Source: Cytobacillus firmus NBRC 15306 (GTDB taxonomy: Bacteria > Bacillota > Bacilli > Bacillales > Cytobacillaceae). From it: DNA of 41,205 bases. Location: NCBI RefSeq assembly GCF_001591465.1, contig NZ_BCUY01000031.1, forward strand, positions 1 to 41,205, read 5' to 3'. This document shows, in pieces, positions 25,301-33,051 of the stretch. Within the stretch, counting starts at the first letter, position 1. Each line of letters opens with the position of its first letter. The notes beneath the pieces are model-generated. The model was not told the DNA's origin. It searched no databases and saw only the letters and a list, made by a program, of their open reading frames with translations. The position numbers and the translations under genes were made by a program.

Positions 25301-26789
25301 GGATTTCATAAAGGGAAGACAGCAGCTGATCCCTCGTTTGTTCGTTATATATCAGCCCTTTTGCATGTGCATGCGGCATCTGGAAATGGGGAAGCCATTT
25401 GAGCCATTCCCATTTCTTATATTCCTTTTCATTAAAAATGAATACAAACCGCACATCATGATAGCTGTGAAAAAAGGCCAGCTGCCCAATGATCTGGTGT
25501 ATCTCATTTTTAACAACCGGCTCTTTTCCAATCAGTCCGATTGGCCCCTTTGCAAGGTCAGCCACTACAGGCACATTTCTAACTTCCTTATACACCTTTT
25601 CCATTTGCTGTGACTGTTCCAGCAGATCATCGATTTCACGGTTTGCCATATCACCTGAGCTGACTTTAACTTCATAGCTCGCAGGCACATTTCCGGTACC
25701 CAGCCTGAATTGAAGGAAATCAAAGCTCTGCAGAGGCCGCTCCCAAATCCGGTCGGATATATGGCCCGTAAAATACTTCATTTTCTCAAAGGATGGAAAG
25801 TGGAATTCAAGGACATGCTTCTGCTGGTCAGAAAGTGCCTGCAGTTCTTTTCGCTTCTCTTCCAGATAGGCAGTATAGACCCGATGCCTGCGCTCTTTTC
25901 GCTTTTTTTGATTGCTTTTATCCTTAAAGTACTGAACTGTTGATGTCACTAAAGTGGTCATGAACATGACCATTGAAATGATAATAAAAATCCCTCTTGG
26001 CTGAATTAAAGCCACGATGCCCATTACAACCAGCATAATCAGCGGCGGCATGATAATCAGCCATAAACCCCTGCCTGAATCATCCGGCTCCTGCGATGGA
26101 AAGGAAAGGGAGACCTTCTCATCCGGCATTTCATAGATCATTCTTGGCGTTCTCCGGTAGAGAGGATATTTCTTTGCCATCTCTGATTGCGGCCTGATGG
26201 TAATAGGGAGCTTTGATTCATACCCTTCAAAGCTATCAATCTGGAAAAGATCTTCTTCTATTATTCGTATAGACATGAATGGAAAGAAAAGCACATCTCC
26301 CATTTCAAGGAAAGTCCTCTCTTCAACTCTTTTTCCGTTTATATAAATCTGTCCTGAACCCGGCTCTGCCATCCAGCCCTTATTTGTTTTTATCAGGTCA
26401 AAAGAATGGCTCGCATCCATTAAAATGCCGTGCTTTTTATAAATGGATGCTTCCGGGTTATCAGAGGATATCTCTATTTCCCTTTTATAGCCGGAATAGT
26501 AGGTCTGGCTTTTAATAGCTTCAGAGGTTCCTATTATCGTCAGGGTTTTCCCTTCATCATTTATCTGAAAGGGTTCTCCATCGTTCAGCTTTCCGAGAAC
26601 CAACTCATTTTGCTTAACTTCATAGAAGCTGTCGTGCTTTTCTATTGACACAATTCCTTTTGTAAAAGGAAACTCCCTTATTGTCACCAGCTGTTCCAGG
26701 TCAGGGCCAATAGTGATCCTGCCGCTTTTTTCAATTGGCATAGACAGCTGCTGGCAGTAATCGCTGTAAAACAACCATAACTGTTCCAT
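22317..26789 (-). CDS. essC: Type VII secretion motor ATPase EssC (YukBA)
   Basis: 1490 residues. Two FHA-like domains come first (about 1-190), then two membrane helices (about 230-285, IIMPPLIMLVVMGIVALI). Three FtsK/SpoIIIE-type ATPase domains follow, with P-loops GTTGSGKS (near 678), GSSGYGKS (near 1008) and GQAQKGKT (near 1293). Domain 1 keeps a Walker B (HLFLISDEFAEL), domain 2 has VYITFDNFDL and domain 3 VLAVDGYS, where the acidic pair is degenerate, as usual. It drives export of WXG100 proteins and their partners. This is the fused single-protein form found in Firmicutes. Start ATG has a purine-rich GGAGGTGGAGAG upstream. Overlaps esaA by 4 nt. Confidence 0.97.
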   Translation of the reverse strand: MEQLWLFYSDYCQQLSMPIEKSGRITIGPDLEQLVTIREFPFTKGIVSIEKHDSFYEVKQNELVLGKLNDGEPFQINDEGKTLTIIGTSEAIKSQTYYSGYKREIEISSDNPEASIYKKHGILMDASHSFDLIKTNKGWMAEPGSGQIYINGKRVEERTFLEMGDVLFFPFMSIRIIEEDLFQIDSFEGYESKLPITIRPQSEMAKKYPLYRRTPRMIYEMPDEKVSLSFPSQEPDDSGRGLWLIIMPPLIMLVVMGIVALIQPRGIFIIISMVMFMTTLVTSTVQYFKDKSNQKKRKERRHRVYTAYLEEKRKELQALSDQQKHVLEFHFPSFEKMKYFTGHISDRIWERPLQSFDFLQFRLGTGNVPASYEVKVSSGDMANREIDDLLEQSQQMEKVYKEVRNVPVVADLAKGPIGLIGKEPVVKNEIHQIIGQLAFFHSYHDVRFVFIFNEKEYKKWEWLKWLPHFQMPHAHAKGLIYNEQTRDQLLSSLYEILRERDLDENKEKQVYSPHLVFIIANQQLISDHVILEYLEGDHSNMGISVIFAADSKESLHDNIQTLVRYVNQEEGDILIQDKKAVSIPFKLDAHQKKGNEEFSRLLRTLDHQVGMTNSIPNSVSFLEMMKVKEVGKLPIKENWLTKESSKSLAVPIGLKGKEDLSLLNLHEKAHGPHGLLAGTTGSGKSEFLQTYILSLAVHFHPHEVAFLLIDYKGGGMAQPFKNMPHLLGTITNIEGSKNFSSRALASIKSELKRRQRLFDQYQVNHINDYTDLYKNNMAKEPLPHLFLISDEFAELKSEEPEFIRELVSAARIGRSLGVHLILATQKPGGVIDEQIWSNARFRVALKVQDTDDSREIIKNGDAAAITVTGRGYLQVGNNEVYELFQSAWSGAPYLEDSSETEDEIAIVTDLGLVPLSDVNSRQGKKKGGKTEIEAVVEEIEAAQSSMGIKKLRSPWLPPLEGRLSRKLYRAEENNEIHLGMVDEPEKQSQYPLSYQIIEDGNVGVFGSSGYGKSHTIMTLLLSIAEKRSPEEAHYYIFDFGNGSLLPLRQLPHTADFFLMDEERKIEKFMNLIKDEIARRKLLFQQQEVSGIKMYNSMSNEKLPLVYITFDNFDLVKEEMQELETQINQIARDGQSLGIYMIFAATRINSIRQSLMNNLKTKVVHYLMDSSEAYSVLGRVPFAPEPIPGRAIIKMEEAYFSQVFLPAEGKDDFEIMESIRAGIQELKEKYKDCSQPEEVPMLPAELNTINFTRYTAGETQPGLVPIGLDEESVKPVYANFNKTKHCIILGQAQKGKTNVLKLMINQMLAQGAESVGIFDSFDRGLSSYASEERSVYIETKEQISDWAAKAEEQLSLREKEYLNAIQHGNTDIEFSPIVLAVDGYSRFAQTLDNSLQERMARLMKNGSHLGFSVIVTGSNNELTKGYDSLTAEIKQIRQAVVLMKKSEQTLYTLPYDRKEAEIQPGYGYYVINGKELKIQIPLCATERKVLA

Positions 26790-26809
26790 CTCTCCACCTC
26801 CTGTCTATC

Positions 26810-28153
26810 TTAATTAGGTTTTGTCTTTCCTGCCTCTTCCTTCTTCTCGGCAGATTTTTCAGCAGTGGTTTCAGCTGCCTTTGCATCTCCAGCCTTTTGC
26901 TCTTCAGCAGCTTTTTGTTGTGACTCCTGTTTTACTGTCTGTTCATTATCTCCGCTGCTGCTTTGCTCTTCCTGAAGACGCTGCTCCTCTTCCTCCTGAG
27001 CTTTCTGTTCCTCTATATACTCATCAATCTCTGCTTGAATTTCGTCGATTTTCTGCTGTTTTTCATCGGATTCAAGACTATCATCTGCTTTGACAACTTC
27101 ACGGTATTTAAGCAATGCGAACAGCATTAAGTCCCGATCCTCAAGATCCCGGGAGATATCGAGAGCCTCCTTGGCATCTCCTCTCCCAATGTGAATCCAG
27201 TAATGATAGTATAGGGGATCCGTCTGCAGGGTGATCGTATTTTGGACATTCTCTTTTTGGTCTTCTGTCAATGCTTCATTTATTATGTAAGACTGTGCCA
27301 GTTCGTACTGTACGACTCTTGGCATCTGATCAATATCATAATTGGATAACTCGGAAACGACATCGCTATACTGGCTTTTCAGAAAATGCTCCTGACTGTT
27401 AATAAAAGCTGCCTGTTTTGGCTGAGTAAAGATAAGGGAATATAGGCTGAAAGCAACGAAAGGCACTAAAGCAATCAGCAGCCCCCACGCCGAATACCTT
27501 GTTGCTTTCCACTTTTTCTGCGGAACCTTAGCATATTCCTTATCTTTCTTTTCAAGCATTTCTATGTTAGTCCGGATGATGTCTGACAATTCATTTTCAT
27601 CCTTGGCCTTGATGACACTTGCCGCTGCAGGCGACAGTTCAATGGTTTCATGAAGTTTGAGGTAATCCCGGAAGGAGCGATTTCCATCTACAGCAGCTGC
27701 GATGGTCGCTTTCAATTCCATCCAGAGTTTTTCCTGATTGGTTTCATAAGGCGGAAGGCTTTCACTAACACCATAATGAAGCAAATGCGGTGACAGGCTT
27801 TCATCCGCCACAATGTTTTCAGGACAAAGAACAAGATGCAGTCTGGAATACGGATAACTTTTCACAAGTTTTAGAAGTTGCGAAGAAAACATCCATCTGC
27901 TTCTCTGGTCTTTCTTTTTTAATTTGGAGAAGGTTAAGTAATTTGAGGGAATTTGCAGGACGAGGCGCAGTTCATCCTCTGTTAAATGGATATCCCTTTT
28001 TATAGCTGATTCCATTGCCTGGAGCAATTCCAATTCCTCAGCAGCATCAGCTTTAATTTTTTCTTTTTGAAAAAGAATGGTTAGGGATTGATGATCTGTT
28101 TCGACAACCGCTTCAAGCTGCTCTTCAAGGTAGGTTTGACTCTTTTCTGACAT
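26810..28153 (-). CDS. essB: Type VII secretion protein EssB (YukC)
   Basis: 447 residues. The N-terminal half (about 1-215) is the pseudokinase-like cytoplasmic domain of EssB/YukC. A single membrane helix follows (about 220-241, SAWGLLIALVPFVAFSLYS), then an extracytoplasmic helical domain. The C-terminal ~65 residues are low-complexity Glu/Gln/Ala/Lys (EEEEQRLQEEQSSS, then AAEEQKAGDAKAAE), which varies among homologues and may interact with the wall. EssB dimers link EssC and the other membrane parts. Start ATG 28151-28153 follows AAAGGAGCATTTAAAA. Sits 14 nt after esaB and 20 nt before essC. Confidence 0.93.
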   Translation of the reverse strand: MSEKSQTYLEEQLEAVVETDHQSLTILFQKEKIKADAAEELELLQAMESAIKRDIHLTEDELRLVLQIPSNYLTFSKLKKKDQRSRWMFSSQLLKLVKSYPYSRLHLVLCPENIVADESLSPHLLHYGVSESLPPYETNQEKLWMELKATIAAAVDGNRSFRDYLKLHETIELSPAAASVIKAKDENELSDIIRTNIEMLEKKDKEYAKVPQKKWKATRYSAWGLLIALVPFVAFSLYSLIFTQPKQAAFINSQEHFLKSQYSDVVSELSNYDIDQMPRVVQYELAQSYIINEALTEDQKENVQNTITLQTDPLYYHYWIHIGRGDAKEALDISRDLEDRDLMLFALLKYREVVKADDSLESDEKQQKIDEIQAEIDEYIEEQKAQEEEEQRLQEEQSSSGDNEQTVKQESQQKAAEEQKAGDAKAAETTAEKSAEKKEEAGKTKPN

Positions 28154-28167
28154 TTTTAAATGCTCCT

Positions 28168-28416
28168 TTATAAAATTTCGAAACGGTCCCCAGTGGTAAT
28201 CCCCTTTTCTGCCAGCTTATCGTTTCCTGACAGAATCATTTGCTTGTTGGGAATTCTGACCCAATATCCTTCCCGGGGCGGCTGAGGAATAGACTTAGCT
28301 TGCCAAACAATATCAACTACTTTTTTAACAGAGTGATAGTTAGATAGACGGAGATCGAAAGGTTCAACTTCATAATGTTTTAAATCAATTGTTAATTCTA
28401 TGTACATATTCAACAC
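28168..28416 (-). CDS. esaB: Ubiquitin-like type VII component EsaB (YukD)
   Basis: 82 residues with a beta-grasp pattern: an opening MYIELTIDLKHYEVEPFDL strand pair, a helix (SVKKVVDIVWQAK), and closing strands ending TTGDRFEIL. This matches YukD/EsaB, a small ubiquitin-like cytoplasmic accessory of the machine that is not conjugated. GAGGTG lies 6 nt before ATG 28414-28416. It is preceded by a terminator and a dispersed repeat, which separate it from esxA. Confidence 0.92.
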   Translation of the reverse strand: MLNMYIELTIDLKHYEVEPFDLRLSNYHSVKKVVDIVWQAKSIPQPPREGYWVRIPNKQMILSGNDKLAEKGITTGDRFEIL

Positions 28417-28420
28417 CTCA

Positions 28421-28487
28421 CTAGAAAAGCGGAAGCGCCTCGATCACCCCTGACACCTCGAGGGGGCAGGCTGCTTGCGCTAGACAA
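28421..28487. repeat. Bacillaceae-type dispersed repeat with imperfect inverted ends
   Basis: The minus strand carries TGTCTAGCGCAAGCAGCCTG, then CCCCTCGAGGTGTCAGGGG, then TGATCGAGGCGCTTCCGCTT and TTCTAG. This string is familiar to me as a common intergenic repeat in Bacillaceae genomes. AGCG-C-AAGC-A-GCCT is nearly complementary to AGGCGCTTCCGCT (one mismatch, one bulge), so the RNA can fold. It lies between the esxA terminator and the esaB ribosome binding site. No second copy is visible in this window. Confidence 0.65.
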
Positions 28488-28518
28488 ATTACCAAAGTAA
28501 AAATTTGCTAATTTAGTA

Positions 28519-28559
28519 CCAAAAAAAGAGCGCTTTTCATCCTGTGAATGCAGCGCTCC
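28519..28559 (-). terminator. Terminator between esxA and the rest of the type VII operon
   Basis: On the minus strand GGAGCGCT (arm 28552-28559) pairs with AGCGCTC (28528-28534) around a 17-nt loop, followed by TTTTTTT. It starts about 27 nt after the esxA stop. It would let esxA be made in excess over the machine, with partial read-through into esaB. Confidence 0.9.
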
Positions 28560-28585
28560 TTCTCCACTTATTGATTCAGATAAAA

Positions 28586-28879
28586 TTAACCGCGGATTTG
28601 GCCTGCGATCTGGTTATCAGCATCTTCAAGAGCTCTTGCAGTATTATTAAGCTGAACAGAAATATCCTCTAATAATTGCTGCATTTGAACAAATGAAGGT
28701 CTTAAAGATTGGTATTGTTCAGCAAATGCTCTGCTTGCTTCCCCTTCCCATGCACCTTCCAGTTCACGAATCATATTATCCAAACGGACAATCTGATCCC
28801 CAACCTGGCTGCTTTCTCCATTATAACGGTTAGACATGCCTACTAATTCTGCTGGTGTAACGCGAATAACTCCTGACAT
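28586..28879 (-). CDS. esxA: WXG100 substrate EsxA (YukE)
   Basis: 97 residues, two helices around W-E-G in ELEGAWEGEASRAFAEQY. Starts MSGVIRVTPAELVGMSNRY and ends LEDADNQIAGQIRG, close to B. subtilis YukE in length and ends. Exported as a dimer by EssC, and probably needed for export of other substrates. AAAGGAGAGATTTGA precedes the ATG (28877-28879). First gene of the type VII operon, with a strong promoter 30-60 nt upstream and a terminator directly after. The usual Y-x-x-x-D/E tail motif is not obvious. Confidence 0.95.
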   Translation of the reverse strand: MSGVIRVTPAELVGMSNRYNGESSQVGDQIVRLDNMIRELEGAWEGEASRAFAEQYQSLRPSFVQMQQLLEDISVQLNNTARALEDADNQIAGQIRG

Positions 28880-28910
28880 TCAAATCTCTCCTTTTCAATA
28901 GGTTACTATT

Positions 28911-28939
28911 ATTGTAAAAATACACAATACAAAGGTCAA
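28911..28939 (-). promoter_or_regulatory. Sigma-A promoter of the type VII operon
   Basis: Minus-strand -35 TTGACC (28934-28939) and -10 TACAAT (28911-28916), exactly 17 nt apart, about 30 nt upstream of the esxA start. Confidence 0.85.
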
Positions 28940-29313
28940 TTACTTGCTTGTAAAAAATAACAAAACAGTTATTTATACCCACTAATACCCAATTTCAAAA
29001 GGCTTAAACCTAAATTGGTATTTTTTTCATAGGTTATTACTGATTTTTCAATTTTAAAATTCAAATTTTCTACCTATTTATTACTATCATGGCAGTCAAA
29101 ACTCGTCAAATCGCGTACAACGCCGTGTCGAATTATGTCTGTGGTTTTATTCCTATTAAACTATAAACCCCCAATTGTATATTTTAGGTAAAATTACTCA
29201 GTCATTTAGATTTTAATTAAACTTTGTTGTGCCCTTTTTTTCCTAAAATCAGCCTTCTTGTTTATATGGTACTTTTGAATCATTTTCCAAAATAAATTTC
29301 GGGGTCCATTAAG
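28940..29313. other. AT-rich intergenic stretch upstream of the type VII promoter
   Basis: About 370 nt with no plausible gene in either direction. It is rich in A and T with short T runs. A minus-strand TTGACG...TAGTAA pair around 29075-29105 could be a weak second promoter, and AACCTA/TAGGTT near 29007-29036 form a minor inverted repeat. Neither is convincing. The space would suit a regulator-binding region for the esx operon, but I see no clear operator. Confidence 0.4.
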
Positions 29314-29346
29314 CAAAAAAAAGATACAGCTAAATCGCTGTATCTT
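29314..29346 (-). terminator. Terminator of the ABC substrate-binding protein gene
   Basis: AGATACAGC and GCTGTATCT form a perfect 9-bp stem with a 6-nt loop, followed on the minus strand by TTTTTTTTGC. It lies 13 nt past the stop codon. Confidence 0.92.
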
Positions 29347-29358
29347 TGAGCAGACTAT

Positions 29359-30360
29359 TTATTCCCCAACCACCTTAGCATCTTTCAGCATGTCCTCTGT
29401 GAGAGTAATCCCCTGTTCCTCAGCTGCTTTTTTGTTAATCACAAGCTCAAGGTTCTCCGGGTAGCCGACAGGAATCTCGCTCGGCTTTTTGCCTTCAAGA
29501 ATGTCAATAGCCATTTGGCCTGTGGAGTATCCCAGATCATGATATTCAAAACCATAGGCAGCAAATCCGCCCCGTTTAACCGAATCACTTTCTCCGACAA
29601 AAGCTGGAATGTCTTTTTCATTGGCTACGTTCAGCACAGATTCAAGGGCAGATACGACTGTATTGTCCTTAGGGATGTAAAATACATCAGCACGTCCCAC
29701 TAAGGATTCAGCTGCCTGCTTCACCTCGGAGCTAGTTGAGATAGTCGTTTCAACCGCTTCCAGGCCTGCCGCCTCGATAGCTTCTTTTGCATGCTTAACA
29801 TTTACCACTGAGTTTGGTTCCCCGTCATTGTATATAATGCCGACCTTTTTGGCATCAGGTACAAATGTTTTGATAGAGTCAATTGTATTTTTGATGGCAT
29901 CCGGATGTGTATCAGATGTACCCGTGGCATTCCCGCCCGGCTTTTCCATGCTTTCCACAAGCTCAGCTCCCACAGGATCGGTGATGGCTGTAAAAAGGAT
30001 TGGAATATCCTTCGTGGATTGCACAACCGATTGTGCACTCGCCGTAGCAATCGCCAGGATCAAATCATTCTTGTCCGCGACCAGGTTCTGGGCGATTGAC
30101 ATATTATTGTTCATATCCCCCTGGGCGTTCTGGAAATCAATTTTAAGATTCTTTCCTTCTTCATAGCCCGCATCTTTCAGTGCGGCAATAAACCCTTCTC
30201 TCGCAGAATCCAATGATGGATGCTCAACTATTTGCGTGATCCCGATTTTTACGGTTTTCTTTTCTGACGCTTCCCCGCTGGTTTCCTCATTTCCTGAGCC
30301 ACAGGCAGCCAGCATTAATAAAGCGCTGCTTGCTAGGACGGCTAAAATCTTCTTCATCAC
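29359..30360 (-). CDS. ABC transporter substrate-binding lipoprotein, TrpX/YtcQ-like (ABC_sub_bind)
   Basis: 333 residues. Lipoprotein signal with lipobox LAAC (Cys near 20) and a Gly/Ser/Glu linker. The body has the ABC_sub_bind pattern: VKIGITQIVEHPSLD, NAQGDMNNNMSIAQNLVA, LILAIATASAQ, FTAITDPVGAELV, GTSDTHPDA and KVGIIYNDGEPNSV. Relatives bind tryptophan, tyrosine or similar small ligands. The frame opens at GTG 30358-30360, but ATG 30355-30357 right after it is as likely; GGGGGGAA lies just upstream. The permease and ATPase that normally follow are absent, since a strong terminator lies 13 nt downstream. It is an orphan or depends on a transporter elsewhere. Confidence 0.85.
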   Translation of the reverse strand: MMKKILAVLASSALLMLAACGSGNEETSGEASEKKTVKIGITQIVEHPSLDSAREGFIAALKDAGYEEGKNLKIDFQNAQGDMNNNMSIAQNLVADKNDLILAIATASAQSVVQSTKDIPILFTAITDPVGAELVESMEKPGGNATGTSDTHPDAIKNTIDSIKTFVPDAKKVGIIYNDGEPNSVVNVKHAKEAIEAAGLEAVETTISTSSEVKQAAESLVGRADVFYIPKDNTVVSALESVLNVANEKDIPAFVGESDSVKRGGFAAYGFEYHDLGYSTGQMAIDILEGKKPSEIPVGYPENLELVINKKAAEEQGITLTEDMLKDAKVVGE

Positions 30361-30535
30361 AAATTCCCCCCGACAATTATGTAGTTATTAAAATTTTTAT
30401 AATATTTTGATATTAACACGTTTAATAAGCTTGTAACAATAGCCAATCCCACTTTTTGTTAGATAAATTGACATTAACAGTTTTAGAAGGCTCTATTTGC
30501 GAGAGACTATAATAAAATATTAGGGAGGGATAAGA

Positions 30536-30960
30536 GTGGAATTCGACTGGATTTGGAACTCAATCCTTGTCGTCATCGGGGGTACCCTGTTATTAAGGAT
30601 CGCTGGCAGAAAGTCTATTTCACAGATGACATTAGCTCAGGTAGTAATCATGATTGGAATTGGTTCACTATTAATTGAACCGGTTTCAGGGGAAAGCATT
30701 TGGACTACTCTTGCTGTTGGACTCATCCTTGTCCTTACCTTAGTTGTCATGGAATATGCACAAATGAAATCAGACAAATTCGAGAAGTTTATCACCGGGA
30801 ATTCCTTCAGCTTCAGGCTGATGTCCAGCAGCTGATTCATTTACTGGAACCTGCCTTTGCCAAGGGCTTCTCTATCCATATGGTTCCCGAAAACGAAGAG
30901 GATATTTTTACAGAAGTCGCAGAAGAAACTTCCGAAAGTGCGCAAGGTCATCTGCAGTAA
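30536..30960 (+). pseudogene. DUF421 (YetF-like) membrane protein gene, truncated and frameshifted
   Basis: Starts GTG 30536-30538 with GGGAGG 7 nt upstream. It reads the normal membrane half of a DUF421 protein: three hydrophobic helices with RIAGRKSISQMTLAQVVIM and MKSDKFEKFITG. Right after EKFITG the family sequence stops and the frame ends at TGA 30833-30835 (99 residues against a usual 200-240). From about 30796 another frame continues to TAA 30960 with unrelated, gene-like sequence (LQADVQQLIHLLEPAFAKGF). The DUF421 cytoplasmic domain is missing. Best read as a deletion joining two genes out of frame. A shadow gene on the opposite strand is not supported. Confidence 0.72.
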
Positions 30961-31012
30961 GTTTAGTTCAGAGCCACACCATCCATTATCATTTAAATAG
31001 ATATTGATCTTA

Positions 31013-31048
31013 CAAAAAGGACTGCGGATGATATCCACAGTCCTTTTC
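31013..31048. terminator. Bidirectional terminator between converging remnants
   Basis: AAAGGACTG-C-GGAT pairs with ATCC-A-CAGTCCTTT around a 3-nt loop, with A and T runs on each side. It serves the DUF421 remnant from the left and the binding-protein remnant from the right. Confidence 0.85.
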
Positions 31049-31051
31049 GAA

Positions 31052-31880
31052 TCAGTCAATTAATCCCTCTTCTTTCAGGAAATCAACCGCCACATCTTCA
31101 TATTGTTCTTTATCGATATCAACTCTTGCATTAAGTTCCTGCATTTTTTCATTATCAATTTTCCCGGCGAGCTTCTTCAATGCTTCTTCAATTTCAGGAT
31201 GTTCTTTCAGCGTATCAGCCCTTATAACAGGAGTTGCATAATACGGAGGGAAGAATTTTTTATCATCCTCAAGGACCTGCAGATTGAATGCCGGTATGCG
31301 GCCATCGGTGGAAAAGGCGTCAATGACATCCACTTCGCCATTCTTGATGGCACTGTACATAATGCCAGAGTCCATGGCCTGTGTTTCCCCAAATTCAAAT
31401 CCATAAGTTTCCACAAGGCCGGGATAGCCATCTGGACGCTCCAGAAATTCCGGCTCCGACCCAAGAGCCAGCTCCGATGATTTCCTGCCTAAATCTGAGA
31501 TGGTTTTTACACCCCAGTTCTCAGCATCTTCTTTTCGAATGGTCAGTGTATACGTGTTATTAAACCCATACGGTTCAAGCCAGACCAAATCATAATCATC
31601 CTTAAAGCGCTCTTTTACAAGGTCATACACCTTGTCAGGATCGCTGATCATTTCTTCTTTTAAAATACTCAGCAAAGCTGTTCCCGTATATTCCATATAT
31701 AAATCATAATTTCCGTTATTAACACCTTCAAATGCAGGTGCGGTACCTCCCAGGAAGGACTCATATTTCACATTTAAATCTGTATGCTCTTCAATCAGAT
31801 GCCCCATAATGTAAACCATGATCTCCTGCTCTGTGAAGTTTTTCCCGGTAATGGTGATCGTATCCTTGCCGCCGGCTGTT
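31052..31880 (-). pseudogene. Osmoprotectant ABC substrate-binding protein (OpuAC-like), 5' end deleted
   Basis: From GGKDTITITGKNF (about 31830-31873) to the stop at 31052, this is a glycine betaine/choline-type binding domain (ITGKNFTEQEIMVYIMGHL, YDLYMEYTGTAL, DVIDAFSTDGRI, FFPPYYATPVI). The lipoprotein or membrane leader and any fused permease are missing. Upstream in this frame a TGA appears at 31892-31894, so it has no start of its own apart from an internal ATG at 31817-31819, which would give a 255-residue protein without export signal. It lies against the ATPase remnant in a different frame. Confidence 0.8.
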
Positions 31881-32760
31881 GAAAAACATTTTGATCATTC
31901 ACAACCACAAGACTGTTAACCCGTTTGTTTCGAATCATCTTTAGGGATTCGGCCAGCCTGCGGTTTTCACCCGCTGTTACAGCAGGAACCATTAATTTGG
32001 TCAGTTTCGGGAATGAAATGCTGTCACTTTCCTGAAGCCGGTCTTCTCCAATAAAGCTTCGGACAAACTCATTAGCCGGCCTGCGGATGATGTTTTCCGG
32101 CGTATCGAGCTGCACCACCTCCCCATCTTTCATAATACAGATGCGGTCAGCGATTTTAAGCGCCTCATCCATGTCATGGGTGACGAATACAATGGTTTTC
32201 TGGATATCCCGCTGAAGGCGGACTAACTCATCCTGCAGCTGCTCCCGGCTGATCGGATCCAGTGCACTGAATGGTTCATCCATTAAAATAATTTTCGGCT
32301 CAGCTGCCAGCGCACGGATAACACCGATTCTCTGCTGCTGCCCGCCGCTCAGTTCTGAAGGGTAACGTTCGCCAAACATCTCCGGATCCAGTCCTACCAT
32401 ATGCATCAGTTCGTCCACTTTATCTATGTATCTTTCCTTCTTCCATTTCATCAGCCTCGGAACAAGCGAAACATTTTCTTTAATCGTCATATGAGGAAGC
32501 AGCCCTATTTGCTGGATCACATAGCCGATCGTCCGGCGAAGCTTGACTGGATCTTCTTTTGAAATATCTTTTCCTTCAATTGTAATTGTCCCTTTTGTCG
32601 GCTCAATCAGACGGTTGATCATCCTCATGGTTGTGGTTTTTCCAGATCCGCTGGGTCCAATCAGAACCAGCAGTTCACCTTCCTCGACCTTAAAAGTAAT
32701 ATTCTTGAGAGCATGAAACCCATCCTGAAAGACTTTGTTTACTTCTTTAAACGCAATCAA
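31795..32760 (-). pseudogene. Osmoprotectant ABC transporter ATPase (OpuCA/OpuBA-like), 3' end deleted
   Basis: Starts TTG 32758-32760 with GGAGGTG upstream. The ABC domain is complete: Walker A IGPSGSGKTTTMRM, Q-loop QQIGLLPHM, signature LSGGQQQRIG, Walker B IILMDEPFSALDP, switch His THDMDEAL. A CBS domain follows (FPKLTKLMVPAVTAGENRRL) but stops in mid-domain after SLVVVNDQNVFQQ near 31876. The last ~28 residues (PAARIRSPLPGK...) are the binding-protein gene read in the wrong frame. Usual length is about 380. The ABC part might still fold, but the permease is gone. Confidence 0.8.
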
Positions 32761-33007
32761 CTTTTCAGCACCTCCTATACTTCGAATAATTGTAAAATTA
32801 TGGAGCAGCCTATCCGCAGATACGTTTTTCAGGGTAACATAAACCGCTTAAGCATGCAAAATTCGATAAATTAGTTATCCCACTATAATTCCATAATATT
32901 CATATTTAACCTTAATCTTCTTACTTCAAACCAACCTTTCAATTACATGGAAGATTTATGTTTCCGTAAGCCCTTCTCTCAACAATTTACTCTGGCTCTT
33001 TTAGGCA

Positions 33008-33044
33008 TCAAAAAAGGGAAGCATTTCTTAAAGAGCTCCCCCTG
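33008..33044 (-). terminator. Terminator of the 66-residue Pro/Tyr-rich gene
   Basis: On the minus strand GGGGAGC pairs with GCTTCCC around a 12-nt loop, followed by TTTTTTGATG. It begins 8 nt past the stop codon. Confidence 0.82.
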
Positions 33045-33051
33045 ATAACGA

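Noticed and set aside
28421-28487. Inverted repeat considered as an insertion sequence or CRISPR repeat
   Set aside because: Only 67 nt, one copy, no transposase and no spacers. It fits a non-coding dispersed repeat better.
28940-29313. Small genes in the intergenic stretch before the type VII promoter
   Set aside because: No frame with a ribosome binding site and more than about 30 codons in either direction.
30380-30535. Possible promoter pair TTGACA...TATAAT upstream of the DUF421 remnant
   Set aside because: The two boxes are over 30 nt apart, far from the required 16-18, and the site 17 nt upstream of TATAAT is not -35-like.
31795-31885. Possible in-frame fusion of ABC ATPase and binding protein
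   Set aside because: The two family sequences are in different frames. The binding-protein frame has a TGA at 31892-31894, so no fusion protein can be made.
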